64,000 nt of DNA from Roseivirga thermotolerans (lineage in GTDB: Bacteria; Bacteroidota; Bacteroidia; Cytophagales; Cyclobacteriaceae): positions 784,338 through 848,337 of the forward strand of contig NZ_BNAG01000003.1 of assembly GCF_014653175.1 (NCBI RefSeq), read 5' to 3'. The position numbers and the translations under genes are program-made. This document shows, piece after piece, positions 34,757-44,748 of this stretch. How positions within the stretch are numbered: the stretch's first letter is position 1; each line of letters begins with the position of its first letter. A model generated the notes under the pieces. That model did no database searches. It was given only the letters and a program-made list of their open reading frames with translations, and had not been told where the DNA came from.

Positions 34757-35234
34757 AGTTCACAAAGCTACTACTGTAAGTGGTTTTGTCGAGAGGGCCG
34801 TTGAAATAAAAGTTCACCCGGTTGAATTTGTTCTTACGTAGTATAATTAATTGGCCATTACACGGTCTTTATAACACGCAGTCCATAACAAATGACTCTG
34901 GGAGTAGAACAAAAATAGGTTGAGATGCATCGGAGAAGAATACCAAGAGGCTCTGGTTCTATGCACTTAAAGTTATTGATAACCAATAAACGATGGCATC
35001 CAGCGTATTGATAGGAGAGCATGAGTGGGAGGTCCGGGGCAGATGAGAAGCGGGTCGAATGTTGATGGAGGTGAAAAGTGAGTTTTGGGGAGAAGTGATG
35101 AAATAAGGAAGACTATATTTTTTTGATCAGACATCAAAGGTTGAAATATTAAATATAAAATTAATGTTAAAAATTTTAGTTTGAACAAGTTTTAAACTAT
35201 CATTATAGTTTACTCAAATCATCAACAACAACTC
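34757..35234. other. AT-rich intergenic stretch with no gene
   Basis: 478 bases separating the divergently oriented ABC-F gene and the adaptor/permease operon. No frame with family features was found on either strand, only short frames in low-complexity sequence. It must hold the promoters of both transcripts, but I did not find a confident TTG-N19-TAnnTTTG pair. Confidence 0.5.
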
Positions 35235-36515
35235 ATGAAAAATAGAAAGGTCATGGTGATTACGGGCGTCTTTGTAGCCTTAATCATCTTTTTCATCACA
35301 AAGGTTAACAAAGGCTCTTCCATGGAGAGCGAGGTACTTACCCAGGTAAAGGTAGGTTTGTTTAGGTCTGAGGTAACCGCCAGCGGAGAGTTATATGCCA
35401 AAAACAGCGTAAATATCTTAGGGCCTGATGGCATGCGTCAAGCCAACATTTGGGAAACCACCATTAGCCACATCATCGATGAGGGCACTGTGGTGACCAA
35501 AGGAGACTATGTGGCCAGGCTAGATCAGTCGGAGCTTGGGCAAAAAATTCAGCAAGCCAGCAGCGATTTTACCATCAGTTCTTCACAGTATAAAGAGGCC
35601 AAACTAGATACGGCCATGGAACTGAGAAAAGCCAGGGAGGAAATGGACAATATGCTTTTCGAAATGGAAAAGCAGAAGCTAGTGCTGGAAAATTCACAAT
35701 ACGAACCACCGGCCACTATCAAGGAAAAAACAATGGAGTTGGAACGGGCCCAAAAAAGATATGATCAGGCCAAGGAAAACTACAAGTTGCAACTAGAAAA
35801 GGCCAAGGCCAAGGTGGCGGCTTCTGAAGCCGAAATGTTAGAAGACAAGAGGCGGCTCGATTTTCTTCAGGAAATATCAAATCAGTTTGTAATTACGGCT
35901 CCGGAGGCCGGCATGCTAATTTATAGAAGGGACTGGCGCGGAAACAAAATTGCGCAGGGGGGAAGAGTAGCCTCTTACGACCCTATTGTGGCTACTTTAC
36001 CTGATCTTACCAGCATGATATCCAAAACTTATATCAATGAAGTAGATATCAATACCGTGAGCGCAGGCCAATTTGTGGAAATTGGCCTCGATGCTTTTCC
36101 GGAAAAGAAGCTCACCGGGGTGGTGACCAGTGTGGCCAATATGGGACAGCAAAGACCTAATTCTGACTCCAAGGTTTTTGAAGTAGTAGTAGAAATTAAT
36201 GAGTCTGACACCACTCTTCGGCCGGGAATGTCTACGAGCAATAAAATAATTGCCAAGGTGGTAGAGCAGGCTATGTTTGTGCCCGTAGAGGCCATTCACA
36301 GCCAGGGAGATTCCATTACCTACGTACTATTGAAAGATGGACTGAGTATTGTGAAGCAAGAAGTGGAGTTGGGAATTTCTAATTCCGATCAGGTAATCAT
36401 AAAGTCAGGATTGACTGAAGGACAGAGCGTGTACCTTTCCGATCCCAGTGGTATTAACGACTTCAGCCTTAAGAGGCTCAACAACTCCCAGTCCATCGCC
36501 CAAAACAATAAGTAA
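35235..36515 (+). CDS. Membrane-fusion/periplasmic adaptor protein (HlyD/MacA-like)
   Basis: 426 residues. One N-terminal membrane helix (VMVITGVFVALIIFFITKV) is followed by the lipoyl/barrel-sandwich halves (TASGELYAKNSV and ISNQFVITAPEAGMLIYRRD) separated by a long coiled-coil hairpin rich in Lys/Glu/Ala (EMDNMLFEMEKQKLVLEN, KAKAKVAASEAEML), and then a beta-barrel (GQFVEIGLDAFPEKKLTGVV). This is the adaptor architecture of tripartite and MacAB-type ABC exporters. Its stop overlaps the permease ATG by one base. Confidence 0.88.
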   Translation: MKNRKVMVITGVFVALIIFFITKVNKGSSMESEVLTQVKVGLFRSEVTASGELYAKNSVNILGPDGMRQANIWETTISHIIDEGTVVTKGDYVARLDQSELGQKIQQASSDFTISSSQYKEAKLDTAMELRKAREEMDNMLFEMEKQKLVLENSQYEPPATIKEKTMELERAQKRYDQAKENYKLQLEKAKAKVAASEAEMLEDKRRLDFLQEISNQFVITAPEAGMLIYRRDWRGNKIAQGGRVASYDPIVATLPDLTSMISKTYINEVDINTVSAGQFVEIGLDAFPEKKLTGVVTSVANMGQQRPNSDSKVFEVVVEINESDTTLRPGMSTSNKIIAKVVEQAMFVPVEAIHSQGDSITYVLLKDGLSIVKQEVELGISNSDQVIIKSGLTEGQSVYLSDPSGINDFSLKRLNNSQSIAQNNK

Positions 36516-37855
36516 TGTTGAAGCAATTAGCATCTAACATGGCCATAGCCATGGAAGCGGTTTTTGCCAATAAAATCCGGTCATTGCTTACAGCATTGGG
36601 TATTATTTTCGGAGTAGCCGCAGTTATAGCTATGCTGGCAATTGGAGCCGGTGCCCAGCAAGAGATTCTGGAGCAAATAAAGTTGGTTGGTGTAAACAAC
36701 ATTGTCATTACTCCGGTAATTGAACAAACAGAAGGAGAAGTACAAGCCGAAAATGCCGGAGGAGAAGCCCGAAAACAAAAGAACCTTTCCATCGGTCTCA
36801 ATTTTCTCGATGTGGAAAGCATTAAGAGTATAGTGCCTGGCATAGAGGTGGTAAGTCCGGAGGTAGTGGTAGAAACTTCAGTTTCTCGCAACGCCTTTCA
36901 TCGTAGTGCCAAGTTGGTGGGGGTTGAAAACTCATATTTTGAAATTGCCGGTTTCCGTCTGCTCGAAGGAAATTTCTTTAATGAGGAACATGCTGAAATG
37001 GGTAAGCCAGTATGTATTGTAGGTAAGTCTATAGCCGCCAAGTTCTTTAATGGAGAAGAACCTTTGGGTAAATACCTCAAGGTGGGAAAACATTGGCTCA
37101 GGGTAATCGGGGTTTTGGAAGAAAGACTTATTTCTGACAAGAGTATCAGTAATCTGGGCATACGAGACTATAATATGGATGTTTATACTCCGCTGAGTAC
37201 GGCTCTACTTAGGTATGAGAATCGTGCAATGGTTTCTAATGCGGCCATTCAGGAGGCAATCAGGAATAGTAACATGGGAGTAGACCAGGGCAAAGCTAAA
37301 AACTATCATCAACTGGATCGTCTGGTGATAAAGGTGGCCGACTCCGATAAAATGAATGCCACCGCTGAGGTAATTAGTAAACTTCTTAAGCGCAAACACA
37401 GCCAGGTGGTGGATTATGAAATCACTATTCCTGAATTATTGCTGAAACAGCAACAGCGTACTAAAAACATCTTTAATTATGTGTTGGGAGGCATTGCGGG
37501 CATATCCTTATTGGTAGGGGGAATAGGAATTATGAATATTATGCTGGCTTCGGTTTTGGAGCGTATTAAAGAAATTGGGCTTCGCTTGGCAATAGGGGCT
37601 ACCAAGCGAGATATTATTTATCAGTTCTTGCTCGAATCGGTTATGATTAGCTTCAGTGGAGGAATGATAGGTATTATTTTGGGGCTGTCCATTGCCTTTG
37701 GCATTAGTCAATTGGCCGATATCCCAACACTGGTGCATATATCTTCTATTGCCCTTTCTTTTGGTGTGGCTGTTACGGTAGGAATAATATTTGGGATAAC
37801 TCCCGCAAAACGTGCCGCCAGCCAGGATCCTATTACCTCGTTGCGTTATGAATGA
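36515..37855 (+). CDS. MacB-like ABC transporter permease
   Basis: 446-residue integral membrane protein. MAIAMEAVFANKIRSLLTALG is the N-terminal MacB segment, followed by a large periplasmic domain (residues ~50-310) and three C-terminal transmembrane helices of the FtsX-like domain (GIAGISLLVGGIGIMNIML, RIKEIGLRLAIGATKRDII, ISSIALSFGVAVTVGIIFGI). It has no fused ATPase domain and no separate ATP-binding gene is adjacent. The operon holds only adaptor and permease, so the ATPase must be encoded elsewhere. Confidence 0.9.
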   Translation: MLKQLASNMAIAMEAVFANKIRSLLTALGIIFGVAAVIAMLAIGAGAQQEILEQIKLVGVNNIVITPVIEQTEGEVQAENAGGEARKQKNLSIGLNFLDVESIKSIVPGIEVVSPEVVVETSVSRNAFHRSAKLVGVENSYFEIAGFRLLEGNFFNEEHAEMGKPVCIVGKSIAAKFFNGEEPLGKYLKVGKHWLRVIGVLEERLISDKSISNLGIRDYNMDVYTPLSTALLRYENRAMVSNAAIQEAIRNSNMGVDQGKAKNYHQLDRLVIKVADSDKMNATAEVISKLLKRKHSQVVDYEITIPELLLKQQQRTKNIFNYVLGGIAGISLLVGGIGIMNIMLASVLERIKEIGLRLAIGATKRDIIYQFLLESVMISFSGGMIGIILGLSIAFGISQLADIPTLVHISSIALSFGVAVTVGIIFGITPAKRAASQDPITSLRYE

Positions 37856-37984
37856 GTGAATACTCGGATTGGGTTTTTCTTGCGGAAAGTAGGGAATTCG
37901 TTAATAATTGTATTTATTTGAAAAGTAACTGGTTTCCGTCTGAAACCAGTTCTAAACAAACTACTAACTAAACTAAAACGAAAG

Positions 37985-38518
37985 TCAGTTTCTTTCTCCG
38001 GTGGCCATTGGTTCCCGGTTGTTAAGATTTTTGATAAGAGCAGGGTAATTCTTGCTGGTTCGTATGGTCATTGTTCTACCATCGGTTCTGTAGAACCTCA
38101 GCTTTCCCATTGACATCTCCGCCACATTGCCTTCAAAAGCGTAAGCTCTTTTTCGCTTTCCGTTTTCCAGGCGATAGGCCAGCGACATTCGGGTGAAAAA
38201 AGATTCGGCTACGCGACCTTTTGGAATCTTTCGTTCGTTTACTGCTTCATGGTTGGTATAAGACCTAAAGTGCTGGATAGTAGTGGGTAAAGGCTGATCT
38301 ATTTCCGGAAAAAATGGAGCCAGCATTAAACTGTCCCGCTCAAAATTGGACTGGTGAATTAGACGAATACCATCTATTTCAATCCAGTGCTCTGAACTGA
38401 ACTCTCCTATGAAGTTGATCTCCAGCAGTTCTGCACTAAGCTTGTTTTGGGAGTGGCAACCCAAAACCATTATCAGGCTGAGAATAAGAATTGACCCTAT
38501 TGTTTTTGACCTTGACAT
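37985..38518 (-). CDS. Lipoprotein of unknown function
   Basis: 177 residues from the ATG at 38518, which gives the signal MSRSKTIGSILILSLIMVLG followed by a lipobox cysteine. The first available ATG (38578) lies inside a palindromic stem and would add 20 residues with no signal character. The mature part has about six beta strands and short helices (FIGEFSSEHWIEIDGIRL, AESFFTRMSLAYRLENGKRK) and no family I recognise. It stands alone, downstream of the susD gene end. Confidence 0.65.
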   Translation of the reverse strand: MSRSKTIGSILILSLIMVLGCHSQNKLSAELLEINFIGEFSSEHWIEIDGIRLIHQSNFERDSLMLAPFFPEIDQPLPTTIQHFRSYTNHEAVNERKIPKGRVAESFFTRMSLAYRLENGKRKRAYAFEGNVAEMSMGKLRFYRTDGRTMTIRTSKNYPALIKNLNNREPMATGERN

Positions 38519-38534
38519 GTGTTTGGTTAAATGA

Positions 38535-38621
38535 GGCTGTCTCAAGAATTTCACCGCTTCTTTCCTGACCATCACCACTTAAAAAATGGTGGCTAAAAGA
38601 GGATCGATCGATGAGACAGCC
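38535..38621. terminator. Stem-loop between susD and the lipoprotein gene
   Basis: GGCTGTCTCA at 38535-38544 pairs with TGAGACAGCC at 38612-38621, a perfect 10-bp stem around a 67-base loop with its own CCAC/GTGG stem. Located just after the minus-strand susD stop. The half-sites match words at 6525-6534 and, as variants, at 14791 and 14878, so this is part of a recurring family. Confidence 0.6.
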
Positions 38622-38637
38622 ATTGTTTTGTTATCTA

Positions 38638-40179
38638 TCAGGCTCCATCAGGATTTCCTATGCCTCCAAAGGTGTAGATTTCGAGGCCAAGTGCCTCCAG
38701 CTCTGATGCCGGTACTGGCATACTTAGAGGAGTGCCAGGAGGTAGTTTCAAATCATCGATGGTGGTGATTCGTCTGGTGAAGTAGCCATTGCAGGCCGCT
38801 TGCCAACTCAGTTCTACCAGTCGCTCATAAGTGATTTCCCTCAGAAGCTCTTCATTGGTTTCTGCACCGGTTAGGGGAGCCAATTCTCCGCGTCCAACCC
38901 GACTTTCGTTAATGAGCTGCGCAGCTTCAATTTTACTTCCACCTGTTCTAACAAGAGCCTCTGCTCTAAGCAGGTTATTCTCAATAACTGTAAAGTGCGG
39001 CATAGGGCCCACGGAGTTATCATTTACAAAGTAGATATACCGGCTGTAGCTGTAATTACCAAAAATGTAGAAGCCCCGGTCAGACCTAAAAGGTACACTA
39101 CTGTTGTAGGTAAAGTCGGTTTCCAGACGTTTGTCTCTGGGGCTGGTAATTTCGGGGTAAGACAACACATTGTCTTGCCAGGGGTAAGGTGCCGTTGGGT
39201 GGTCGGGGTCGGTATCACTGGCATTAAGAATGTCTCTGCCACCGGTTCCTCCTTCCATCATGTTGATCATTCGTTGCGAAACCCGCACCCAACCGGCATA
39301 CTGTCCGTTGGTTAAGGCTCTGGTATACCAATCGTTTCCTCCATCGCCAATGGGGGCAATGTCTTGAGTTATACCGTTGGTAGTAAGTTCAAGCACTTGC
39401 TGCCAATTGGTTTCGTTTATGGTTTGCTCTGCATTTCTGGCCGAAAACACTTCAACTTTTGCAGCATATGACCGGGCAAAACGAGCCGCTTCCTGAGAAG
39501 AAAGTGTTACACCGTTGAATCCGTTAAAAATGATTTCCGGGTTTTCCTCAAAAATCTGAGCGGCCTCCAGGAACCTTGCTATTGCGGCATCGGCACACTC
39601 TCTATAAGACTGTAGCTCTAAGCTACCCAGGTCTGCATCGGTTAGGTCTTCGCTAACAATAAAACCCTGATCGAAAATCATGGCCACCCAGCCCAGGGCC
39701 AGGCCTTGCATCATGCGAGCATTGGCCAATACAGAAAGAGTGTGATCTTCACCGGTGTTGGGGTCAATGGCTTTGCCATCGAAGTTATCGCGCATTACCT
39801 TTAACACATCGTTCACCGGGCCTATGGAGTTATAGATTCCTCGCCAGGGGTTTCGATTCACCCGAACGGTAGAAGCCGTGTTAGAGTTTACGAACGGTCT
39901 GGGAGGAATTCTGCCCCCATCGAACATGGCAAAGTTGGTCCATGAGGAGGACATGATTTGTGACGCTACCGACAGGTACATATTGGGGTAAGAGATTTGG
40001 GTTTGTCTCCACCACTCTCCGTAGGCTCCCTGTATTAATGAAGGGAACTCTGCCGGATTGGATAGCACACCGTTAATGTCTAAAGCATTGTTGTTTTCAA
40101 CCTCCAGATCATCACAGCTTTGGGTAGTGATCATAAGAGCCGCTACCGATAATGAGAATATGTATTTTTTAAGTTTCAT
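38638..40179 (-). CDS. SusD/RagB-type nutrient-binding lipoprotein
   Basis: 513 residues. A signal sequence with a lipobox (MKLKKYIFSLSVAALMITTQ then SCDDLEVENN) anchors it to the outer membrane. Tetratricopeptide-like helices and the SusD fold are indicated by FPSLIQGAYGEWWRQTQ, YNSIGPVNDVLKVMRDNF, NARMMQGLALGWVAMIF and the C-terminal ERLVELSWQAACNGYFTRR. It binds substrate for the SusC channel encoded 21 bp upstream on the same strand. The ligand cannot be inferred because no glycoside hydrolase or lyase is nearby. Confidence 0.9.
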   Translation of the reverse strand: MKLKKYIFSLSVAALMITTQSCDDLEVENNNALDINGVLSNPAEFPSLIQGAYGEWWRQTQISYPNMYLSVASQIMSSSWTNFAMFDGGRIPPRPFVNSNTASTVRVNRNPWRGIYNSIGPVNDVLKVMRDNFDGKAIDPNTGEDHTLSVLANARMMQGLALGWVAMIFDQGFIVSEDLTDADLGSLELQSYRECADAAIARFLEAAQIFEENPEIIFNGFNGVTLSSQEAARFARSYAAKVEVFSARNAEQTINETNWQQVLELTTNGITQDIAPIGDGGNDWYTRALTNGQYAGWVRVSQRMINMMEGGTGGRDILNASDTDPDHPTAPYPWQDNVLSYPEITSPRDKRLETDFTYNSSVPFRSDRGFYIFGNYSYSRYIYFVNDNSVGPMPHFTVIENNLLRAEALVRTGGSKIEAAQLINESRVGRGELAPLTGAETNEELLREITYERLVELSWQAACNGYFTRRITTIDDLKLPPGTPLSMPVPASELEALGLEIYTFGGIGNPDGA

Positions 40180-40200
40180 ATCATTCTGTTTAAGTAGGTA

Positions 40201-43200
40201 TTAGAAAGTGAATGAAATTGAACCTGAGAAAGTCCTGATGAGCGGGAAGGTATATGTATCGTAACGATCATTTATACCTCCAAAAGTTGGATCGAAGCCA
40301 CGGTATTTAGCAAACAGCAGTACGTTATTGGCAATAGCACTTAGTTGTACACTTCTAAACACGTTGTTCAATCCCAACTTGCTAAGCTGTGCTGTTCTCA
40401 GTTCATAGTTTACTGAAAGTTCTCTCAGTCTAATGTGTGAGGCATCTTCTACATACTCAGCGTTCAATCGTCTACCGTTGTAAATGGATTGTCTGAAGCT
40501 GGAGTAGTGTCTTTGCCCTTCCGGTCGGTGCGCTTGGTCATAGTCCGGGCCAAGTCCGTCCCTATCGAGCGACTGTAAGCCGGCATTGTACACGTCTCCA
40601 CCAATCTGGCCTTCCCATAGCATGTACACATTCACATTTTTATATCGGAATCCTGTTCTTAACCCCAGGTTTAGGTCGGGACGGGCGTTTCCAATCAGCA
40701 GTTCCTGTGCTTCCTCACCATTATCGTTTACAATGGGCACCACACGCTCCTCATTAGTGTATTGAGTTCCTTTTGGAATTACGTATCCTAGGTCATTGAT
40801 TTCGTAATCATCAATGGTAGAGGTGTTTCCGAGGCCTGCAAACTGACCGTTCAACACAATGCCGTTTTCGTCAACGGTTAGTTCATTCAGAGACTTAGCG
40901 TATCTTCTACCATACATTTGAGTAAGCTCACTGCCTTCTCTCCAAATGCCGGCACCGGAAGAGAGCACCTGTGGTGCATTGAACTCTGTAATGGTCTGCA
41001 CGGTCCGGTCTGCCACCAAATCAAAGGTCAACCCAACGTTTTCACTACGAATGGCCTGATAACCTAAGGTAAATTCAACGGTATTGGTCGATAATGTGGC
41101 GGCATTCTGTATTTGGGTAGATCGGCCACCCGTGGCAGCTACCGATATTGGCACAGAGAGAATCTGGTCTCTGTTTTCCTGAGTAGAGTAGGAGGCCAGG
41201 AAGTTGAACTTATTTAGGAATCTACCGCCAAGGGTAAATTCTGCCTCTGTAGTAATGTTGGGCTTAAGCTTAGGGTTGGCCAACTGTTGGGGGAAAGAGA
41301 TGAGCCCATTGGCTACATTGGCGATCTCGAACCTGTCGTTGAAACCAGGTCTTCCTCCGGCTGTACCCAATGAGGCTGAAACTTTCAACTCCTGAAAACC
41401 GGGTATGGTAAAGTCCTGTGTAATACGATAGGCCAATGAGCCTCTGTAGAACCACTGCCACCTTTCATCTTCGCCAAATAATGAAGAGCCGTCTCTTCTC
41501 AATACGAAGTCAAAAATGTATCGATCTCTATAGTCCCCACCAACAGCAAGCGCATAACTGTCCGATCTCAGTTTTATGGGTCTGGTGTCTGTGGCTGATA
41601 AAAATTGATAGCCTCTGCCGGAAATATCTGCCAATACAGCATCTAAATGATCATAGTCCCGAAGTCCCAGAAAATCACCATCAATGGTGAAGCCTTCATC
41701 CACACGGTCTTCGTATTGATATTTTAGAGTAGACCGGAGGTTAACATCACCAAACTTCTTTATGTAAGTAAACTGGCCGCTGGCATTTATGGCTACTGTT
41801 TGGGCATAGCCGCGGTCGATATCGCCCTGACCGGGGTCTCCAACCACTGCCAGATAACCCGGATTTTGATGACCACTGGAGTTATCAGCCCTGGTGTCGA
41901 AACCCATTATACCGGTAAACTTCAGGTCGTTGGTAATGTGTAAATCACCTTGAGCACTGGCAATAAAACGTTTTCTAACGCGCTCTGATCGGTTGTTGGT
42001 GAGTACGTAGAAGGGGTTAAAGAAGGAATCGAGAATAAACGAGTTCGCATCGTAGTTATAAGGACTTCCGTCTTCTTCGTTTGGAGCAAACCAGTCGGCA
42101 TCTGGTGAAGCAAAAATCAAAGTGCCAATATTTCTTGGGCGAGTATCGTCTCTATCCCAAATGTATCGGGAACGAACTTTCAGGTCGAACCGGTCAGAGA
42201 AACTCTGATCGAGGCCTATCGCAAAATTGTATCTGCGATTACCTTCATGCATCTCAATACCTCCTGAAGCATTTTGTTGCTCGAACGAAACGCTGAGGTT
42301 GGAATTGGCGGTTCGGTTGCTTAACCGAATGTAGTTCTTGAATGAAGTGGTTCCTCTAAAAAAGTCTTCGAGGTGATCTCTGTACCTTGAAAATGGCACT
42401 TCATTGATGGAAGGTACTTTGTCTAAGGCCAGGCCGTCATCGTCAGTAATAATATCTCCGTTGGCATCGGTTTGCTTGTTATGGAATCTGGCTTTTTCGG
42501 GGTGTCTTCCTTTATAGGTGTTTTCAGAAACTACTTCGCTTCTTACAAATACAGAGGTTTGGCCTACCTCGAGCCCTTTGCCCGACTTGGTGTAAATGGC
42601 AATTACACCATTGGCTGCCCGCGATCCGTAAAGGGTGGCTGCAGAGGCTCCTTTCAGTATCTCGTACCGCTCAATGTCCTGAACACTGATATCGGAGAGG
42701 CTTCCTTCAAGTATGGCTCCATCGAGCAAAATGAGTGGTGAGTTGCTGGTTCTGAGGTTGGTAGCACCTCTCAATAAGATGGAGGGTCCTTGACCCGGAA
42801 CATTGCTCGGAGCCACTCTTAAACCGGCTACTTTACCTACTAGGGCATTTCCTGCATTGGCAGCCGGTGCCTTTGTAAGTACCTGCTCATCGACACTGGC
42901 AATGGTAAAAGATAGTTTTTCTTTAGGTGTTTCTGCTGCAACACCGGTTACTACCAGTTCGCCCAGATTGGTTACATCGGGCTCCAGAATTACGTTGATA
43001 ATGCTTCTGGAACCTACAGTGACTTCTTGAGTGATGTATCCTAAGTATCTGAAAACCAGAATAGTGTTGTCGTCAGGTACTTCAATCGAATAGTTTCCTT
43101 CCATGTCTGTGAGCGTACCATTGCTGGTGCCTTTAATGAAGACACTCACCTGTGGCATTCCAAACCCTTCTTCTCCTTCAGTAACCTTACCGGTAATGGT

Positions 43201-43605
43201 GCGGACTTCAGCTATACTTACGGCTGGTTCTGCACCGGGAGGGTTTTCCGAAGCGGAAGAAACGGAAATGTTGTTGTTGAACTGTTTAAAATTGAGCTGT
43301 GCCAGCTTAGATACTGTTTCCAATAACTCGGCTACGGTATAGCTCTTATATGACAAGTTGATGTTTACATTCTTGTTGAGATCTTCTTGTTGATAGAAGA
43401 ATTTGAAAGGCGACTGGGCTTCTATTTTTCGGAAAGTTTCCTTTAGTGAAGCTTCGTTTAACTCCAGAGTTACTTTGTATTCTCTAATGCTTTGAGCTCT
43501 GGATTTGGTGGCCATCAGGGTAGATAAGACCATGCATTGAATGATTGTCCCATACAGACAAAGACGTGCTGCTCCCCACAGCACCGCCTTAAGATTATTT
43601 TTCAT
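40201..43605 (-). CDS. SusC/RagA-type TonB-dependent transducer with STN domain
   Basis: 1134-residue outer-membrane channel. After the signal sequence comes a secretin/TonB short N-terminal (STN) domain at about residues 46-97 (LELNEASLKETFRKIEAQSP), used to contact the periplasmic anti-sigma factor. A CarboxypepD_reg-like domain (VRTITGKVTEGEEGFGMPQ) follows, then the plug (LVGKVAGLRVAPSNVPGQGP, with the ILLRGATNL motif and the YEILKGASAATLYGSRAANG SusC signature) and a large barrel ending FSGSISFTF. The STN domain and the fecI/fecR genes directly upstream mean it also signals to its own sigma factor. Confidence 0.95.
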   Translation of the reverse strand: MKNNLKAVLWGAARLCLYGTIIQCMVLSTLMATKSRAQSIREYKVTLELNEASLKETFRKIEAQSPFKFFYQQEDLNKNVNINLSYKSYTVAELLETVSKLAQLNFKQFNNNISVSSASENPPGAEPAVSIAEVRTITGKVTEGEEGFGMPQVSVFIKGTSNGTLTDMEGNYSIEVPDDNTILVFRYLGYITQEVTVGSRSIINVILEPDVTNLGELVVTGVAAETPKEKLSFTIASVDEQVLTKAPAANAGNALVGKVAGLRVAPSNVPGQGPSILLRGATNLRTSNSPLILLDGAILEGSLSDISVQDIERYEILKGASAATLYGSRAANGVIAIYTKSGKGLEVGQTSVFVRSEVVSENTYKGRHPEKARFHNKQTDANGDIITDDDGLALDKVPSINEVPFSRYRDHLEDFFRGTTSFKNYIRLSNRTANSNLSVSFEQQNASGGIEMHEGNRRYNFAIGLDQSFSDRFDLKVRSRYIWDRDDTRPRNIGTLIFASPDADWFAPNEEDGSPYNYDANSFILDSFFNPFYVLTNNRSERVRKRFIASAQGDLHITNDLKFTGIMGFDTRADNSSGHQNPGYLAVVGDPGQGDIDRGYAQTVAINASGQFTYIKKFGDVNLRSTLKYQYEDRVDEGFTIDGDFLGLRDYDHLDAVLADISGRGYQFLSATDTRPIKLRSDSYALAVGGDYRDRYIFDFVLRRDGSSLFGEDERWQWFYRGSLAYRITQDFTIPGFQELKVSASLGTAGGRPGFNDRFEIANVANGLISFPQQLANPKLKPNITTEAEFTLGGRFLNKFNFLASYSTQENRDQILSVPISVAATGGRSTQIQNAATLSTNTVEFTLGYQAIRSENVGLTFDLVADRTVQTITEFNAPQVLSSGAGIWREGSELTQMYGRRYAKSLNELTVDENGIVLNGQFAGLGNTSTIDDYEINDLGYVIPKGTQYTNEERVVPIVNDNGEEAQELLIGNARPDLNLGLRTGFRYKNVNVYMLWEGQIGGDVYNAGLQSLDRDGLGPDYDQAHRPEGQRHYSSFRQSIYNGRRLNAEYVEDASHIRLRELSVNYELRTAQLSKLGLNNVFRSVQLSAIANNVLLFAKYRGFDPTFGGINDRYDTYTFPLIRTFSGSISFTF

Positions 43606-43643
43606 ATCTTAGAGGTGTTTTAATATTAAACATACAGTTATGT

Positions 43644-43676
43644 CCAAGGCACTTCTGCTGCAACAGGGTGCCTTGG
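43644..43676. promoter_or_regulatory. Stem-loop between fecR and susC
   Basis: CCAAGGCAC (43644-43652) and GTGCCTTGG (43668-43676) form a perfect 9-bp stem with a 15-base loop, in the 87-base gap between the fecR stop and the susC ATG. On the minus strand no T-run follows, so it is more likely an mRNA processing or stabilising structure than a terminator. Confidence 0.5.
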
Positions 43677-43692
43677 TAGTTTTAGCGGTTGT

Positions 43693-44748
43693 TTATTTCA
43701 TAGGCGTATCTGTTTTTAGTTTTTCCATAGGCAATTGATCATTAAGTTTAATTAGTATCTGGTCTTCATTTATCTGACTTTCGAAGCCCATGCTATAACC
43801 AATGGTGCTTAACACCATTTCCAGGCTCTGTCTTTCGAATATGCCTGTTCCTTTGTAATACAATTCTTTGGCACTCGAATCGCCTTCAATGTCAATGTCC
43901 ACATCGTACCAGCGTTCAAGCATTTTAACTATTTCTTTAAGGGGTTGATTTTCAATGTATAGCTTCTCTTCTCTCCAGGCAGCTGTCTTTTCTCTGTCCA
44001 TTGTGTTTTTGGTGAGGTTGTTAGACCTTTTGTTGAATTCGGCCTGCTCATTGGGGTAGAGTACCAATGAAGAGTCTTTGGAATGCTTAGTGCTATCTAA
44101 GGTGCTTACCTCCACCGATCCGGTAAACAGAGAGATGGAGGCTAGCTTTTCACATTTATAGTCGCGCACATTGAAAGAGGTACCCAGGGCAACGGTAGAA
44201 AGATTTCTGGAAGTAACCACAAAAGGGAGATCCTTGTTTTTGGCTACTTCAAAGAAGGCTTCTCCATCGAGGCTTATGTTTCTATTAGTTATTCCGTAGC
44301 CGGGGTCATAGGTGATTTTGGTTTCGGCATTAAGGGTTACTTTAGAACCATCGCGTAAAATGATGGTGCTTCTAAATCCCTTGGCTGTGGCTTTTACTAT
44401 ATCGGCCTGTGCCGGCAGCTGATTACTTTGATGAGAGCCAGGGGCTATAAAGAAATAAGCCACCATAATTGAAAGAACAAGGCTAGCTCCAACTACAACT
44501 TTTCGGATGTTGTTTTTTGAGCGAAAAGACGAAGTGGGAGTATAAGGTTGTGTGTGTGTTCTTTTTGGGGGTACTATAGCTTTCAGAATGTTTTGCTTCA
44601 CAGTGACTTCATCATACTCATGAAGCTTTTCATTGGAGGTTTCTTCCCAAAGGTCGCTCAGCAAATTGTGCAACTGATCGGTGTCTTCCGTGTTGCGAAT
44701 GAGTTGCCGTAGTTCTGATGACTTATGATTTGGATATTTCTTTTCCAA
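43693..44748 (-). CDS. FecR-type anti-sigma factor
   Basis: 351 residues. An N-terminal cytoplasmic sigma-binding domain (LIRNTEDTDQLHNLLSDLW) precedes one membrane helix (VVVGASLVLSIMVAYFFIA). The periplasmic FecR domain follows (KGFRSTIILRDGSKVTLNAE, ISLDGEAFFEVAKNKDLPFV, ALGTSFNVRDYKCEKLASIS). The C-terminal domain (LKEIVKMLERWYDVDIDIE) is the STN-like DUF4974 that contacts the SusC-type partner. It holds the ECF sigma factor of the upstream gene and releases it when the channel signals. Confidence 0.9.
   Translation of the reverse strand: MEKKYPNHKSSELRQLIRNTEDTDQLHNLLSDLWEETSNEKLHEYDEVTVKQNILKAIVPPKRTHTQPYTPTSSFRSKNNIRKVVVGASLVLSIMVAYFFIAPGSHQSNQLPAQADIVKATAKGFRSTIILRDGSKVTLNAETKITYDPGYGITNRNISLDGEAFFEVAKNKDLPFVVTSRNLSTVALGTSFNVRDYKCEKLASISLFTGSVEVSTLDSTKHSKDSSLVLYPNEQAEFNKRSNNLTKNTMDREKTAAWREEKLYIENQPLKEIVKMLERWYDVDIDIEGDSSAKELYYKGTGIFERQSLEMVLSTIGYSMGFESQINEDQILIKLNDQLPMEKLKTDTPMK

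Noticed and set aside
34757..35234. Short frames in the 478-base gap upstream of the adaptor gene
   Set aside because: Composition is AT-rich and low-complexity, no homology pattern; not supported as genes.
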